Of a stretch of DNA of 64,000 nucleotides, positions 1 through 8,222 are shown one piece after another. Position numbers and translations under genes: made by a program. Positions within the stretch are counted from its first letter, which is position 1; the number at the start of each line of letters is the position of its first letter. This DNA is from Cellulomonas sp. RIT-PI-Y (lineage in GTDB: Bacteria > Actinomycetota > Actinomycetes > Actinomycetales > Cellulomonadaceae). The DNA lies in contig NZ_JANZKP010000009.1 of the NCBI RefSeq assembly GCF_025642745.1, positions 1-64,000 of the forward strand. The letters run 5' to 3'. Below the pieces are notes generated by a model that was not told the DNA's origin, searched no databases, and saw nothing but the letters and a program-made list of their open reading frames with translations.

Positions 1-50
1 GGGCCGAGCTGCCCGACCACGGGGCGACCGCACGGCTGGCGGTGATCGGG
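1..50 (+). repeat. 50-bp exact copy of an internal glnE segment
   Basis: Positions 1-50 are identical to 687-736, which lie inside the glnE coding region. The identity stops at position 51 against 737. The left limit cannot be seen because the window begins here. Either the chromosome carries a partial glnE duplication just upstream of the gene, or this is an assembly join at a contig end. The -10 box proposed for glnE (52-57) lies just to its right. Confidence 0.9.
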
Positions 51-64
51 GTACGGTGGCGGGC

Positions 65-3000
65 GTGACTGCTTCGACGCCCCGGCGCGGGGGATCGCTG
101 GCCGGACGGCTGACCCGGGCCGGGTTCGACGACGCGGCGAGGGCCGAGCGCCTGCTCGCCGACGGCGCACTGGCCGCGGTGCTGGGCGTGTCCGGTGCCG
201 AGTCGGTGGCGGAGGTGCTGCTGCCGGCGCTCGCGGAGGCCGCGGAGCCCGATCTGGCGTTGTTGGCGCTGGCCAAGATCGCCGGGTCGGCGGGGGAGAC
301 GCTGACGCCGTTCCTGGTCGGGGACTCGCCCGCACGGCACCGGCTGATCGCGGTGACCGGGGCGTCGGTGGCGCTGGGCGACCAGCTGGCCGCGCATCCG
401 GAGGATCTGGCGCTGCTGGCGGAGGACGTGCCGGGCACCGGGGTGGACGCCCGGGCGGTGCGAGCCGAGCTGCTGACCGCGGTGGGCGCCGACCCCGGGG
501 CGCCGGTGCCGGTGGCGACCGGAACCGGCGGCACGGACCGGATGCGGCGGGCGTACCGGCGGCGGCTGCTGCGGATCGCGGCGACCGACCTGACCGGTGC
601 CGAGCCGCTGACCCAGTTGCCCGCGGTGGCGGCGGCGATCGCCGATCTGGCGGCGGCCGCCCTGGAGGCGGCGCTCGCGGTGGCCCGGGCCGAGCTGCCC
701 GACCACGGGGCGACCGCACGGCTGGCGGTGATCGGGATGGGCAAGACCGGCGGCCGGGAACTGAACTACGTCTCCGATGTGGACGTGGTGTACGTGGCGG
801 AACCGGTCGAGGGCGCGGACGAGGCGGAGGCGCTGGCGGCGGCCACCCGACTGGCGGCGGGACTGGCGCGTGCCTGCGGCGGGCCGTCGGGGGAGCCGGA
901 GCTGTGGCCGGTGGACGCCGCACTGCGCCCGGAGGGCAAGGACGGGCCCCTGGTCCGCACCCTGGACTCGCACCGGCAGTACTACCAGCGGTGGGCGAAG
1001 ACCTGGGAGTTCCAGGCGCTGCTCAAGGCGCGACCGCTGGCCGGGGACGCCGACCTCGGCCGCGCGTACGTCGAGTCGATGAACCCGATGGTCTGGCAGG
1101 CGGTGCAGCGAGAGAACTTCGTCTCCGACTCCCAGGCGATGCGGCGCCGGGTGGAGAGCAACGTGCCCGCCGCGGAGGCGGACCGGCAGATCAAGCTCGG
1201 CAAGGGCGGCCTGCGGGACGTGGAGTTCACCGTGCAGCTGCTGCAGCTGGTCCACGGGCGCAACGACGACTCGATCCGGTCCGGCAACACGTTGACCGCC
1301 CTGACGGCGCTCGCGGAGGGCGGGTACGTCGGGCGGGACCACGCCGCGCAGCTCGGGGTCTGCTACCGGTTCCTGCGGGCGGTCGAACACCACAACCAGC
1401 TGCACCGGCTGCGACGCACCCACCTGATGCCGACCGCCGAGGCCGATCTGCGGCGGCTGGGCCGGACGGTGGGGATGCGCACCGATGCCGCGCAGGCGCT
1501 GACCGACCGCTGGCGGCAGGTGCGCCGGGACGTGCGGCACCTGCACGAGGAGCTGTTCTACCGTCCGCTGCTGCCCGCGGTCGCCCAGTTGTCCGCGGAG
1601 GAGGCGTCGCTGGCACCCGAGGCGGCGCGCGCCCGGCTGGCGGCGATCGGCTACCGGGACCCGGCGGGGGCGGTGCGGCACATCGCGGCGCTGACCGAGG
1701 GCGTCTCCCGGCGGGCGTCGATCCAGCGTCAGCTGCTGCCGGTGATGCTGGGCTGGTTCGCGGACGGCCCGGATCCGGACGGCGGGCTGCTGGCGTTCCG
1801 GCGGCTGTCCGACGACCTGGGCGGCACGCACTGGTACCTCAAGCTGCTGCGTGACTCCGGCACGGCGGCGCAACGGCTCGCGACCGCGCTGTCCACCTCG
1901 CGCTACGTCGCGGACGCGCTGCGCCGGTCGCCGGAGTCCGTGGTGTGGCTGGACGACGACGCCGAGCTGCACCCGCGGGGCCCGGAGCGGCTGGCCGGGG
2001 AGGCGGATGCGATCCTCACCCGGGCGCACGAGCCGGTGCCGGCGCTGACCGCGCTGCGCGCGCTCCGCCGCCGGGAGCTGGCCCGGACCGCGGTGGCGGA
2101 CGTGCTCGGCGTGGTGACCGGCACCCGGGCGTCCCGCAGTCTGTCGGCCAGTGCGGACGTGCTGATCGCCGGCGCGCTGCGGGTCGCGCGGGCCGAGGAG
2201 CGCGCCGCCCGGCGACTCGACGTCGACCCGACCGCCCTGCTGGTGGTGGCGATGGGCCGGTTCGGCGGGCAGGAGATGGGCTACGCCTCGGACGCCGACG
2301 TGATGTTCGTGCACGACCCGGTGCCCGGGGCGGACCCGACGCTGGCCCAGACTTTCGCGATCGGGGTGGCGACCCGGCTGCGGTCGCTGCTCGGCGCGGT
2401 GGGTCCGGAGCCGACGCTGGAGGTCGACGCCGATCTGCGGCCGGAGGGCCGCAACGGTCCGCTGGTGCGGTCCTTCGACTCCTACGCCGAGTACTACGCG
2501 CGCTGGTCGCTGGTCTGGGAGAGCCAGGCCCTGCTGCGTGCCCGACCGGCGGCGGGCGACGACGAGCTCGCGGCCCGGTTCGTCGCGCTGATCGACCCGC
2601 TGCGCTACCCCGAGGGCGGGCTGGACCCGGCCGCGGTGCGGGAGATCCGGCGGATCAAGGCCCGGGTGGAGTCCGAGCGGCTGCCGCGCGGGGCGGACCC
2701 GGCCCGGCACCTGAAGCTCGGTCGCGGCGCGATCGCGGACGTCGAGTGGACCGCGCAGCTGCTCCAGCTCCAGCACGCGGCGGAGCTGCCCGGCCTGCGC
2801 ACCACCGGCACCCTGGACGCCCTGGCCGCCGCGAGCGAGGCCGGGTTGCTCGACGCCGAGGACGCCGCGGTGCTGACCGAGTCCTGGGAGCTGGCCTCCC
2901 GGCTGCGGGACGCCCTGGTGCTGTGGACCGGCCGGGTCGGCGGCGCACAGGCGGACGTCCTGCCGCACGACCGGCCCTCCGTCGCCGGGATCGCCGCGGT

Positions 3001-3097
3001 GCTGGGCGCCCCGGGGTCGGCGGCGGAGCTGGAGGACACCTGGCTGCGCACCGCCCGCCGGTCCCGGGCGGTGGTGGAGCGGGTGTTCTACGACTGA
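65..3097 (+). CDS. glnE: Bifunctional glutamine synthetase adenylyltransferase/deadenylyltransferase
   Basis: GlnE adenylylates and deadenylylates a tyrosine of glutamine synthetase to tune ammonium assimilation in the cytoplasm. Two nucleotidyltransferase domains are visible. The N-terminal (deadenylylase) one has GMGKTGGRELNYVSDVDV with D238/D240, and the C-terminal (adenylylase) one has AMGRFGGQEMGYASDADV with D743/D745. Helical GlnE-type segments follow each. The length of 1010 aa is normal for actinobacteria. I chose GTG 65 because TACGGT (52-57) ends 7 nt before it, the leaderless pattern of many genes here; GTG 56 is an in-frame alternative that would overlap the -10 box. The target, glnA, lies 14 kb away with its modifiable tyrosine intact. 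The upstream 50 bp duplicate an interior part of this gene. Confidence 0.95.
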   Translation: MTASTPRRGGSLAGRLTRAGFDDAARAERLLADGALAAVLGVSGAESVAEVLLPALAEAAEPDLALLALAKIAGSAGETLTPFLVGDSPARHRLIAVTGASVALGDQLAAHPEDLALLAEDVPGTGVDARAVRAELLTAVGADPGAPVPVATGTGGTDRMRRAYRRRLLRIAATDLTGAEPLTQLPAVAAAIADLAAAALEAALAVARAELPDHGATARLAVIGMGKTGGRELNYVSDVDVVYVAEPVEGADEAEALAAATRLAAGLARACGGPSGEPELWPVDAALRPEGKDGPLVRTLDSHRQYYQRWAKTWEFQALLKARPLAGDADLGRAYVESMNPMVWQAVQRENFVSDSQAMRRRVESNVPAAEADRQIKLGKGGLRDVEFTVQLLQLVHGRNDDSIRSGNTLTALTALAEGGYVGRDHAAQLGVCYRFLRAVEHHNQLHRLRRTHLMPTAEADLRRLGRTVGMRTDAAQALTDRWRQVRRDVRHLHEELFYRPLLPAVAQLSAEEASLAPEAARARLAAIGYRDPAGAVRHIAALTEGVSRRASIQRQLLPVMLGWFADGPDPDGGLLAFRRLSDDLGGTHWYLKLLRDSGTAAQRLATALSTSRYVADALRRSPESVVWLDDDAELHPRGPERLAGEADAILTRAHEPVPALTALRALRRRELARTAVADVLGVVTGTRASRSLSASADVLIAGALRVARAEERAARRLDVDPTALLVVAMGRFGGQEMGYASDADVMFVHDPVPGADPTLAQTFAIGVATRLRSLLGAVGPEPTLEVDADLRPEGRNGPLVRSFDSYAEYYARWSLVWESQALLRARPAAGDDELAARFVALIDPLRYPEGGLDPAAVREIRRIKARVESERLPRGADPARHLKLGRGAIADVEWTAQLLQLQHAAELPGLRTTGTLDALAAASEAGLLDAEDAAVLTESWELASRLRDALVLWTGRVGGAQADVLPHDRPSVAGIAAVLGAPGSAAELEDTWLRTARRSRAVVERVFYD

Positions 3098-3119
3098 GCC
3101 GCGCGACCACCGAGCCGCG

Positions 3120-4307
3120 CTACGACTCGGCGGGCTCGGGCTCGTCCTTCTTCCGGGCCGGGGGCTCGTCGGCCAGCAGCTCGGACTCGATCAGCTCGTG
3201 CCGGCGCAGGTAGGTCGAGGACACCGCCTGGATGGTCGCCACCACCGGCAGGGCCAGGATCGCGCCCAGCGCACCGAACAGCGCGCCGAACGCCAGGACG
3301 GACAGGAAGGCCACCGCGGGGTTCAGCTGCAGGGACTTCTGCGAGACCTTGGGCGTGAGGATCAGGTTCTCCACCTGCTGGTACGCCACGATGAAGACCA
3401 GCACGATCACGGCCTTGACCGGGTCGACCGCCAGTGCGACCAGCACCGGGGCCGCGCCGCCGATGTAGGTGCCCACCGTCGGCACGAACTGGCTGACCAG
3501 ACCGGTGAAGACCGCCAACGGCAGCGAGTACGGCACCCCGAGCACGGTCAGGCAGAGGAAGGTCGCCACAGTGGAGATCGCGGCCAGGACCACGCGCGAG
3601 TTGATGAACCCGGCGACCTTGTCCTGGGACAGCTCCCAGATCCGCAGCACCTCGCGCTGCCGGTTCGGGGCGAGGTAGCGGCAGACCGCGGCGCGGAACT
3701 TCGGTCCCTGGCTGGCCATGTAGTAGACCACCAGCAGCACAGCGGTGAAGGTGAACAGGGTCCCGGCGACCGCTGCGGTGATGCCGACGACCTGGCCGCC
3801 GATGTCGTCCGCGTACCCACCGATGGTGCTGATCAGGTCACTGGTCCGCGGCACCTCGACGCCGAACTCGGTGTTCAGCCAGGCCGTCACCTGACCGTAG
3901 TACCGGGGCACCGACTCGACCAGGCTGACCAGCTGGCTGATGAACAGCCCGCCCATCAGCGCGATCATCCCGGCCGCGACCAGCAGCCCGCCGATCATCG
4001 TGATGCCGGTGGCCCAGGTGCGCCGGATGCCGTGCCGACCGAGCCAGAGGATCAGCGGCTCCATCGCCAGCGAGAGGAACCAGCTGATCACGACGATGGT
4101 GATGACGTTGCCGAGCAGTCCGGCCGCGCGCCACACCATGAGGCCGAGGAAGACCGCGAAGCCGATCATCAGCAGGGCGCGCGGCAGCCACCGGGGCGGG
4201 ACGGGGGAGTGCCAGTGCGGCGGGAGCTCGCGCATCAGACGCCGCTCGGCCGGGGTCGGGCGCGGGGCGTCGTCGGACGCGGCGGGAGTGGTCGGCTGCG
4301 TGGGCAT
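3120..4307 (-). CDS. AI-2E family (PerM/UPF0118) membrane transporter
   Basis: A 395-residue polytopic membrane protein with a charged, proline-rich N-terminal tail of about 40 residues and then about eight hydrophobic segments. The arrangement matches the AI-2E/PerM family: paired helices at the start, a soluble middle stretch, and a helical block containing a PSLPLAVFTGLVSQFVPTVG-like motif typical of the family. Members export small molecules or act in ion homeostasis, so the AI-2 substrate should not be assumed. GGAG lies 8 nt before the ATG. It is convergent with glnE, with a 22-nt gap. Confidence 0.85.
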   Translation of the reverse strand: MPTQPTTPAASDDAPRPTPAERRLMRELPPHWHSPVPPRWLPRALLMIGFAVFLGLMVWRAAGLLGNVITIVVISWFLSLAMEPLILWLGRHGIRRTWATGITMIGGLLVAAGMIALMGGLFISQLVSLVESVPRYYGQVTAWLNTEFGVEVPRTSDLISTIGGYADDIGGQVVGITAAVAGTLFTFTAVLLVVYYMASQGPKFRAAVCRYLAPNRQREVLRIWELSQDKVAGFINSRVVLAAISTVATFLCLTVLGVPYSLPLAVFTGLVSQFVPTVGTYIGGAAPVLVALAVDPVKAVIVLVFIVAYQQVENLILTPKVSQKSLQLNPAVAFLSVLAFGALFGALGAILALPVVATIQAVSSTYLRRHELIESELLADEPPARKKDEPEPAES

Positions 4308-4425
4308 CGGTCTGCTCCGGTGCTCGTCGGGCGGGTGCGGGCTGCTGGGTGAGAGTAACGCCCGGGGGAGGACCGGCGGCCCGGCTCGTCGCCGCCCGGC
4401 GGGAACGGGCGGCCCGGCTCGTCGG

Positions 4426-4680
4426 CTAGCGCGCGAGGTGGGGCGGGCCGGCGTGCGGCGGGGCGACCACCAGGAGGTCGCCCACCTGGCAGCCGAGCAC
4501 GTCGCAGATCGCGGTCAGGGTGGAGAACCGGATCGCCTTGGCGCGGTCGTTCTTCAGCACGGACAGGTTCACCACCGTCACACCGACCAGCTCCGCCAGG
4601 CGGGCCAGCGTCATCCCCCGTGCGGCGAGCAGCTCGTCCAGCCGGCAGTGCACGCGCCCGGCATCGTCCTGCGGCGGCAT
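4426..4680 (-). CDS. Small XRE-family HTH regulator (YozG-like)
   Basis: An 84-residue protein that is almost entirely a Cro/C1-type helix-turn-helix: LDELLAARGMTLARLAELVG followed by the recognition-helix region VTVVNLSVLKNDRAKAIRFS and a conserved C-terminal helix with CDVLGCQVGDLL. Its ATG shares one base with the stop of the DUF2975 gene (TGATG), so the two are translationally coupled. DUF2975 proteins are commonly paired with this HTH family. The likely target is the palindrome at 5307-5341 ahead of its own operon, by inference. Confidence 0.85.
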   Translation of the reverse strand: MPPQDDAGRVHCRLDELLAARGMTLARLAELVGVTVVNLSVLKNDRAKAIRFSTLTAICDVLGCQVGDLLVVAPPHAGPPHLAR

Positions 4681-5291
4681 CAGACCAGGCCCTCAGTGTC
4701 GCGCTGCATCCGCTCGCCGGCCTTGAACACCGCGGCCAGGGCGCCGACCGCCATCGACACCAGGATCGGCGTGGAGGAGAACGGCCGGCCCGCGGCGTCG
4801 GCGACGGCCGGGTCGGCCATCTGTGCGAGGGCCCAGTTCGACGTCATCACCGCACAGCCCAGCTGCAGCAGCCAGGCCCCCGCGATCACCAGGGAGATCG
4901 CGGTGATGATGTGCGTCGCGGTCGAGGAGAAGAACCGGCCCGCGATCAGGTTCCGGCACAGTGCCAGCACCAGCAGCGTGATCGCGATGGTCGCGATCGG
5001 GACCACGACGACCGCGCCGAGTGCCAGAGCGTGCACGAACACCGGGAGGTCGGACACCGGGACGTCCGCCGAGGCGACCTGCGCCGCGACCGCCGTCCCG
5101 CCGGGGCCGATCGGCAGGTCCAGCTCGACCCCGGAGAGCAGCACGGTGACGTCGACCTCGCGGTTCGGCAGCAGCCGGGCGACCCCGCGTGTCAGCACGA
5201 TCAGGTTCCACACCACCGCGACCGCCCCGACGATCACCACGCTCCACAGGTCGGCGGGCCGGGCGAACCAGGGTGACTGCTGCTGCGACAT
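4680..5291 (-). CDS. DUF2975 family membrane protein
   Basis: Four predicted membrane segments in about 203 residues, with an extracytoplasmic loop after the first helix, match DUF2975. Family function is unknown; members accompany a small HTH protein, as here. I chose the ATG at 5291 (MSQQQSPWF) because GGACGGAG lies 8 nt upstream. In-frame ATGs at 5327 and 5309 fall inside the large palindrome, which more likely holds the promoter or operator. It forms an operon with the HTH gene through a one-base stop/start overlap. Confidence 0.8.
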   Translation of the reverse strand: MSQQQSPWFARPADLWSVVIVGAVAVVWNLIVLTRGVARLLPNREVDVTVLLSGVELDLPIGPGGTAVAAQVASADVPVSDLPVFVHALALGAVVVVPIATIAITLLVLALCRNLIAGRFFSSTATHIITAISLVIAGAWLLQLGCAVMTSNWALAQMADPAVADAAGRPFSSTPILVSMAVGALAAVFKAGERMQRDTEGLV

Positions 5292-5306
5292 CTCGGACGC
5301 TCCGTC

Positions 5307-5341
5307 CATATCGTTGGTCGATAACATCGAGAAACGATATG
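5307..5341. promoter_or_regulatory. 35-bp palindromic operator upstream of DUF2975-HTH
   Basis: Two nested inverted repeats share one centre at 5324: CATATCGTT (5307-5315) with AACGATATG (5333-5341), and TCGAT (5318-5322) with ATCGA (5326-5330). Only two base pairs of the arms are unmatched. It sits just upstream of the chosen start and is A+T-rich against the background. Autoregulation by the co-transcribed HTH protein is inferred. Confidence 0.75.
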
Positions 5342-5396
5342 CCCCGGCTCCGGTGCTGTCCAGCGGGCTCCGGTCGAGCGGGGGATGTGCGCGTCG

Positions 5397-6764
5397 TCAG
5401 GCGGCGGGAGGCAGGGTGCGCGAGGCCCCGGCGGGCGGTGCGACGGGCTGGGGCTGCGAGGAGGCCGCGCCCTCGTCGCGCAGGACGGGTGCGTGGGTCG
5501 GTCGCCCGGACACCTCCACCTCGGGGGTGCGCGCGCCCAGCGCGACCAGGCCGTCCCGTGGCTCGTCCCCGGCTGATCCGCGCACGGTCTGCTCGGCCAG
5601 TGCGACCACCTCCCGGGCCCGCGCCCGGGTCCGGGTGGACCACGCGGCGGCGCGCACGCCGGCCGGCCAGCCCGCGACCACGGTCCGGGGCAGCAGGCCG
5701 CCGGTCGCCACCAGCAGGTCGACCTGCGTGCGACGGTCGGGGAACAGTCTTGCTCCGACGGTGTAGCGCGCGTCGAAGCCGGGGTCGAACAGGGGAGCGT
5801 CGGTCCGGGTGAACACGTGGGTGAGGGCCGCCAGCCGGCCGATCGAGCCGGGGCTGTACCGGTGGTGCTCCTCCGCGTAGGCGTCCAGGAAACCGAAGTA
5901 CGAGCCGCCCGAACGGAGCAGGTAGCCGATCCACAGCGTGCGGTCGCCGGCGCGCAGCCGGAGTCCGACCAGGTCGCCGGTCCCGCGGAAGCCCGACGTC
6001 ACCTCGCGGAACCACCGCTCGCGCCGGGGGTGCAGACGGAGCGAGGCGCCGCCCGTCTCGGCGCGGCCCTTCCATCCTGCGTGCTGGAGCTCGACGAACT
6101 CGTCGTCCAGGACGTCGTCGTCGACCAGATCCGCGACCGCGGGGGCGCCGAGGTCCCGGGCGATGCCGCGCAGTCGTCGACGGGTGTTCTTGGCGTCGTC
6201 CGGCGCCAGATGGCCGAGCAACAGGGGCAGCGGGCCGTCCTCGGCGACCGGCGAGCGGCCGAGCACGGTGTGCCGCAGGGCGATCGGGGCGACGGTGCGA
6301 CGCCGTTCGACCAGGCCCATCCGGGTGCCGGCGCAGACCGCGGCGAGGGCGTCCGCGACGGGACCGTCGGCGGGGACGTGCTGGAGCTGGAGCAGCCCGG
6401 GCAGTCCGGCGGCGCGCAGGCCGGTGAGCAGGGAACGCAGGGCGGCCGCCGGCCGGTCGCGGTCGAGCAGCGGATGGTGCCGGTCGGCGTGACTCGTCAT
6501 GAAGTCGCCGCCGGTGGTGGTGGTGCGCCATCGCAGGCGTGCGTGCACCGGTTTGGTGGTGACGGCCAGGGCGCCCTGCCACTCGCCGCCGTCGTCGGCC
6601 ACCAGGAGTCGCAGGTCGGCGGACTCGGGGAAGGCGGCGCGCACGGTGGCCAGGAATCGTGGGTCGAGGAACGCGTTCGGGCTGACGGCGCGGTCGGCGA
6701 GCCGCTGCCAGGACGCCAGGTCCGCGGGCGCCAGGGCGTCCAGGTCGATGATCCGTGTCCGCAC
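5397..6764 (-). CDS. CelD/BcsL-like GNAT-fold acetyltransferase
   Basis: A 455-residue protein whose layout matches COG5653/CelD-like acetyltransferases: an N-terminal half with SPNAFLDPRFLATV and a C-terminal GNAT-like (FemAB-type fold) domain around GYLLRSGGSYFGFLDAYAEEHHRYSPGSIG. Family members act in exopolysaccharide or cellulose pathways, but the substrate here is unknown. The last 70 residues are alanine/proline-rich and probably disordered. The start is GTG with a G-rich stretch upstream. It stands alone, behind a region with repeated CGRGTGAA motifs (6800-6879) that may control it. Confidence 0.75.
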   Translation of the reverse strand: MRTRIIDLDALAPADLASWQRLADRAVSPNAFLDPRFLATVRAAFPESADLRLLVADDGGEWQGALAVTTKPVHARLRWRTTTTGGDFMTSHADRHHPLLDRDRPAAALRSLLTGLRAAGLPGLLQLQHVPADGPVADALAAVCAGTRMGLVERRRTVAPIALRHTVLGRSPVAEDGPLPLLLGHLAPDDAKNTRRRLRGIARDLGAPAVADLVDDDVLDDEFVELQHAGWKGRAETGGASLRLHPRRERWFREVTSGFRGTGDLVGLRLRAGDRTLWIGYLLRSGGSYFGFLDAYAEEHHRYSPGSIGRLAALTHVFTRTDAPLFDPGFDARYTVGARLFPDRRTQVDLLVATGGLLPRTVVAGWPAGVRAAAWSTRTRARAREVVALAEQTVRGSAGDEPRDGLVALGARTPEVEVSGRPTHAPVLRDEGAASSQPQPVAPPAGASRTLPPAA

Positions 6765-6799
6765 GGCTGCCCCCCGAGTCGATGCCCGCCTGGTGCGGG

Positions 6800-6879
6800 C
6801 GAGTGAAAACTAGAGCCGGAACAGCGGGAGCGGGAGGGCAAACGAGTGAACAAATCGGGTGAAAACGGACATCACCCGA
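6800..6879. promoter_or_regulatory. Cluster of CGRGTGAA motifs with an inverted repeat
   Basis: Three direct copies of CGAGTGAAAA-like sequence occur at 6800-6809, 6843-6852 and 6856-6865. The last belongs to an exact inverted repeat, TCGGGTGA (6855-6862) with TCACCCGA (6872-6879). The cluster is upstream of the CelD-like gene (minus strand) and about 170 bp upstream of the leader peptide. The remainder of 6765-7040 shows no gene. The regulator is unknown. Confidence 0.5.
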
Positions 6880-7040
6880 ATGGGCCCGATCTCGCCAGGC
6901 GGACGAACGGAATGGGCCTCGGAAAGAGCGACGGGCCGGTGACCTGCGCGAAGGCGCGTCGATCCCGAGTGGCCCCTGACCGTCAGTCCGCCTGCCGTCC
7001 ATCATGCGGACCGCGGTCTCATCAGGCGTCCGGCGGTTGC

Positions 7041-7046
7041 TACCGT
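7041..7046 (+). promoter_or_regulatory. -10 box of a leaderless transcript for the Cys leader peptide
   Basis: TACCGT ends 6 nt before the ATG at 7053, which would place the transcription start at or next to the start codon. No convincing -35 box is visible. The same TAnnnT plus 6-8 nt geometry precedes many genes in the window. Confidence 0.6.
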
Positions 7047-7052
7047 CGCGCC

Positions 7053-7136
7053 ATGAGCCGCAGCCGACGCACCCCTGGGGGTCGCTGCTGCCTGCCCACG
7101 GACGCCGTCGTCCGTGGCCGCTGTTGTCGGTTCTGA
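7053..7136 (+). CDS. 27-residue Cys-Cys leader peptide (putative attenuator)
   Basis: A short ORF begins MSRSRRTPGG, carries Cys-Cys at residues 12-13 and again at 24-25 (each as Arg-Cys-Cys), and ends Arg-Phe-stop. It starts directly after a leaderless-type -10 box and lies 93 nt before metN. Cysteine-rich short upstream ORFs ahead of sulfur genes are known in actinobacteria and act as cysteine-responsive attenuators. Here it would link the methionine importer to cysteine supply. A downstream hairpin (7146-7162) can compete for pairing with CCGTG inside the leader (7113-7117). Function is inferred from structure and context. Confidence 0.7.
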   Translation: MSRSRRTPGGRCCLPTDAVVRGRCCRF

Positions 7137-7145
7137 TCCGACCCT

Positions 7146-7162
7146 GGCCGTGAACCACGGCC
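7146..7162 (+). promoter_or_regulatory. Hairpin between leader peptide and metN
   Basis: GGCCGTG (7146-7152) pairs exactly with CACGGCC (7156-7162) across a 3-nt loop. CACGG in the right arm can alternatively pair with CCGTG at 7113-7117 near the second Cys-Cys codons. This is the kind of mutually exclusive pairing expected of translation-coupled attenuation. There is no T tract, so the mechanism is open. Confidence 0.45.
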
Positions 7163-7229
7163 CTGCGCGCCGCACCGGCGCCCCTCGTGACGTCCCCGCA
7201 CGCACCCCTCGCTGCCTGGAAGGGCTCCC

Positions 7230-8222
7230 ATGTCTGCACCGCGCATCCAGATCTCCGGTCTGCGCAAGGTCTACGGCTCCGGCGACCGCGCCGTCGTCGC
7301 GCTGGACGGCGTCGACCTCGCGGTGGCACCGGGCGAGATCCACGGCGTGGTCGGCCGGTCCGGGGCGGGCAAGTCCACCCTGATCCGCTGCCTGACCCTG
7401 CTGGAACGACCGACGTCGGGCAGCGTGGTCGTCGACGGGGTGGACCTGTCCACGCTGTCCGAGCAGCGGCTGCGCACCGCCCGGCGCGCGATCGGCCTGG
7501 TGTTCCAGCACGTGAACCTGCTGGACTCCCGGACCATCGCGGCGAATGTGGCCTACCCGCTGGAGATCGCGGGTGTCGGGCGTTCGGAGCGTCGTCGCCG
7601 CGCCGCCGAGCTCCTGGACCTGGTCGGGCTCGGCGACCGCGCCGACGCCTATCCGGCCCAGCTCTCCGGCGGGCAGCGGCAGCGGGTGGGCATCGCCCGG
7701 GCGCTGGCCGCCGAGCCCGCGGTGCTGCTCTGCGACGAGCCGACCTCCGCGCTGGACGGCGAGACCACCCGCCAGATCCTGGCGCTGGTCCGCGAGCTCC
7801 GGGACCGCCTGGGCATCTCGGTCATCGTGATCACACACGAGATGGCCGTGGTCCGGCAGGTGTGCGACACCGTCACACTGCTGGACGGCGGCCGGGTGGC
7901 ACAGCACGGCGCGGTGCGGGACGTGGTCGCCGACCACGGCAGCCGCCTGGCCCGGGAGCTGATCCCGGTGCCCGAGCTGCCGGTCGGTGCCGAGCGGTCG
8001 CTGCTGGAGGTGTCCTTCGACGACGCCCGCACCCCGGTGCGGGAGGTGCTCGCCGTGCTGGCCGGCCTGGGTGCGGGCGTGCAGGTCGCCGCCGGGGCGG
8101 TCGAGCAGATCGCCGGTCGCGGGGTCGGCCGGTTCCAGCTCGACGTGCCGGCCGCCGAACGCGACCAGGTGACCACCGCCCTGCGCGCCGCGGGCCTGAC
8201 GACCACGGAGGCGACCCGATGA
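7230..8222 (+). CDS. metN: Methionine ABC importer, ATP-binding protein MetN
   Basis: The ATPase of the MetNIQ importer for methionine and its derivatives. Walker A is GRSGAGKST (42-50), the ABC signature LSGGQ is at 145-149, and Walker B is LLCDE ending at catalytic E170, followed by the D-loop SALD and an H-loop in VITHEMAV. The C-terminal region from about 255 fits the NIL regulatory domain, which binds methionine and inhibits uptake in known MetN proteins. GGAAGG precedes the ATG. Its stop overlaps the metI start (ATGA). It lies downstream of the Cys-Cys leader peptide. Confidence 0.95.
   Translation: MSAPRIQISGLRKVYGSGDRAVVALDGVDLAVAPGEIHGVVGRSGAGKSTLIRCLTLLERPTSGSVVVDGVDLSTLSEQRLRTARRAIGLVFQHVNLLDSRTIAANVAYPLEIAGVGRSERRRRAAELLDLVGLGDRADAYPAQLSGGQRQRVGIARALAAEPAVLLCDEPTSALDGETTRQILALVRELRDRLGISVIVITHEMAVVRQVCDTVTLLDGGRVAQHGAVRDVVADHGSRLARELIPVPELPVGAERSLLEVSFDDARTPVREVLAVLAGLGAGVQVAAGAVEQIAGRGVGRFQLDVPAAERDQVTTALRAAGLTTTEATR

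Noticed and set aside
6765-7229. SAM riboswitch before metNIQ
   Set aside because: I looked for SAM-I, SAM-II and SAM-IV core motifs and did not find them; the Cys leader ORF explains the region better.
4693-7329. 878-codon minus-strand frame
   Set aside because: An Arg/Pro-rich antisense or out-of-frame product over DUF2975, the CelD-like gene and the met leader; no recognisable domain.
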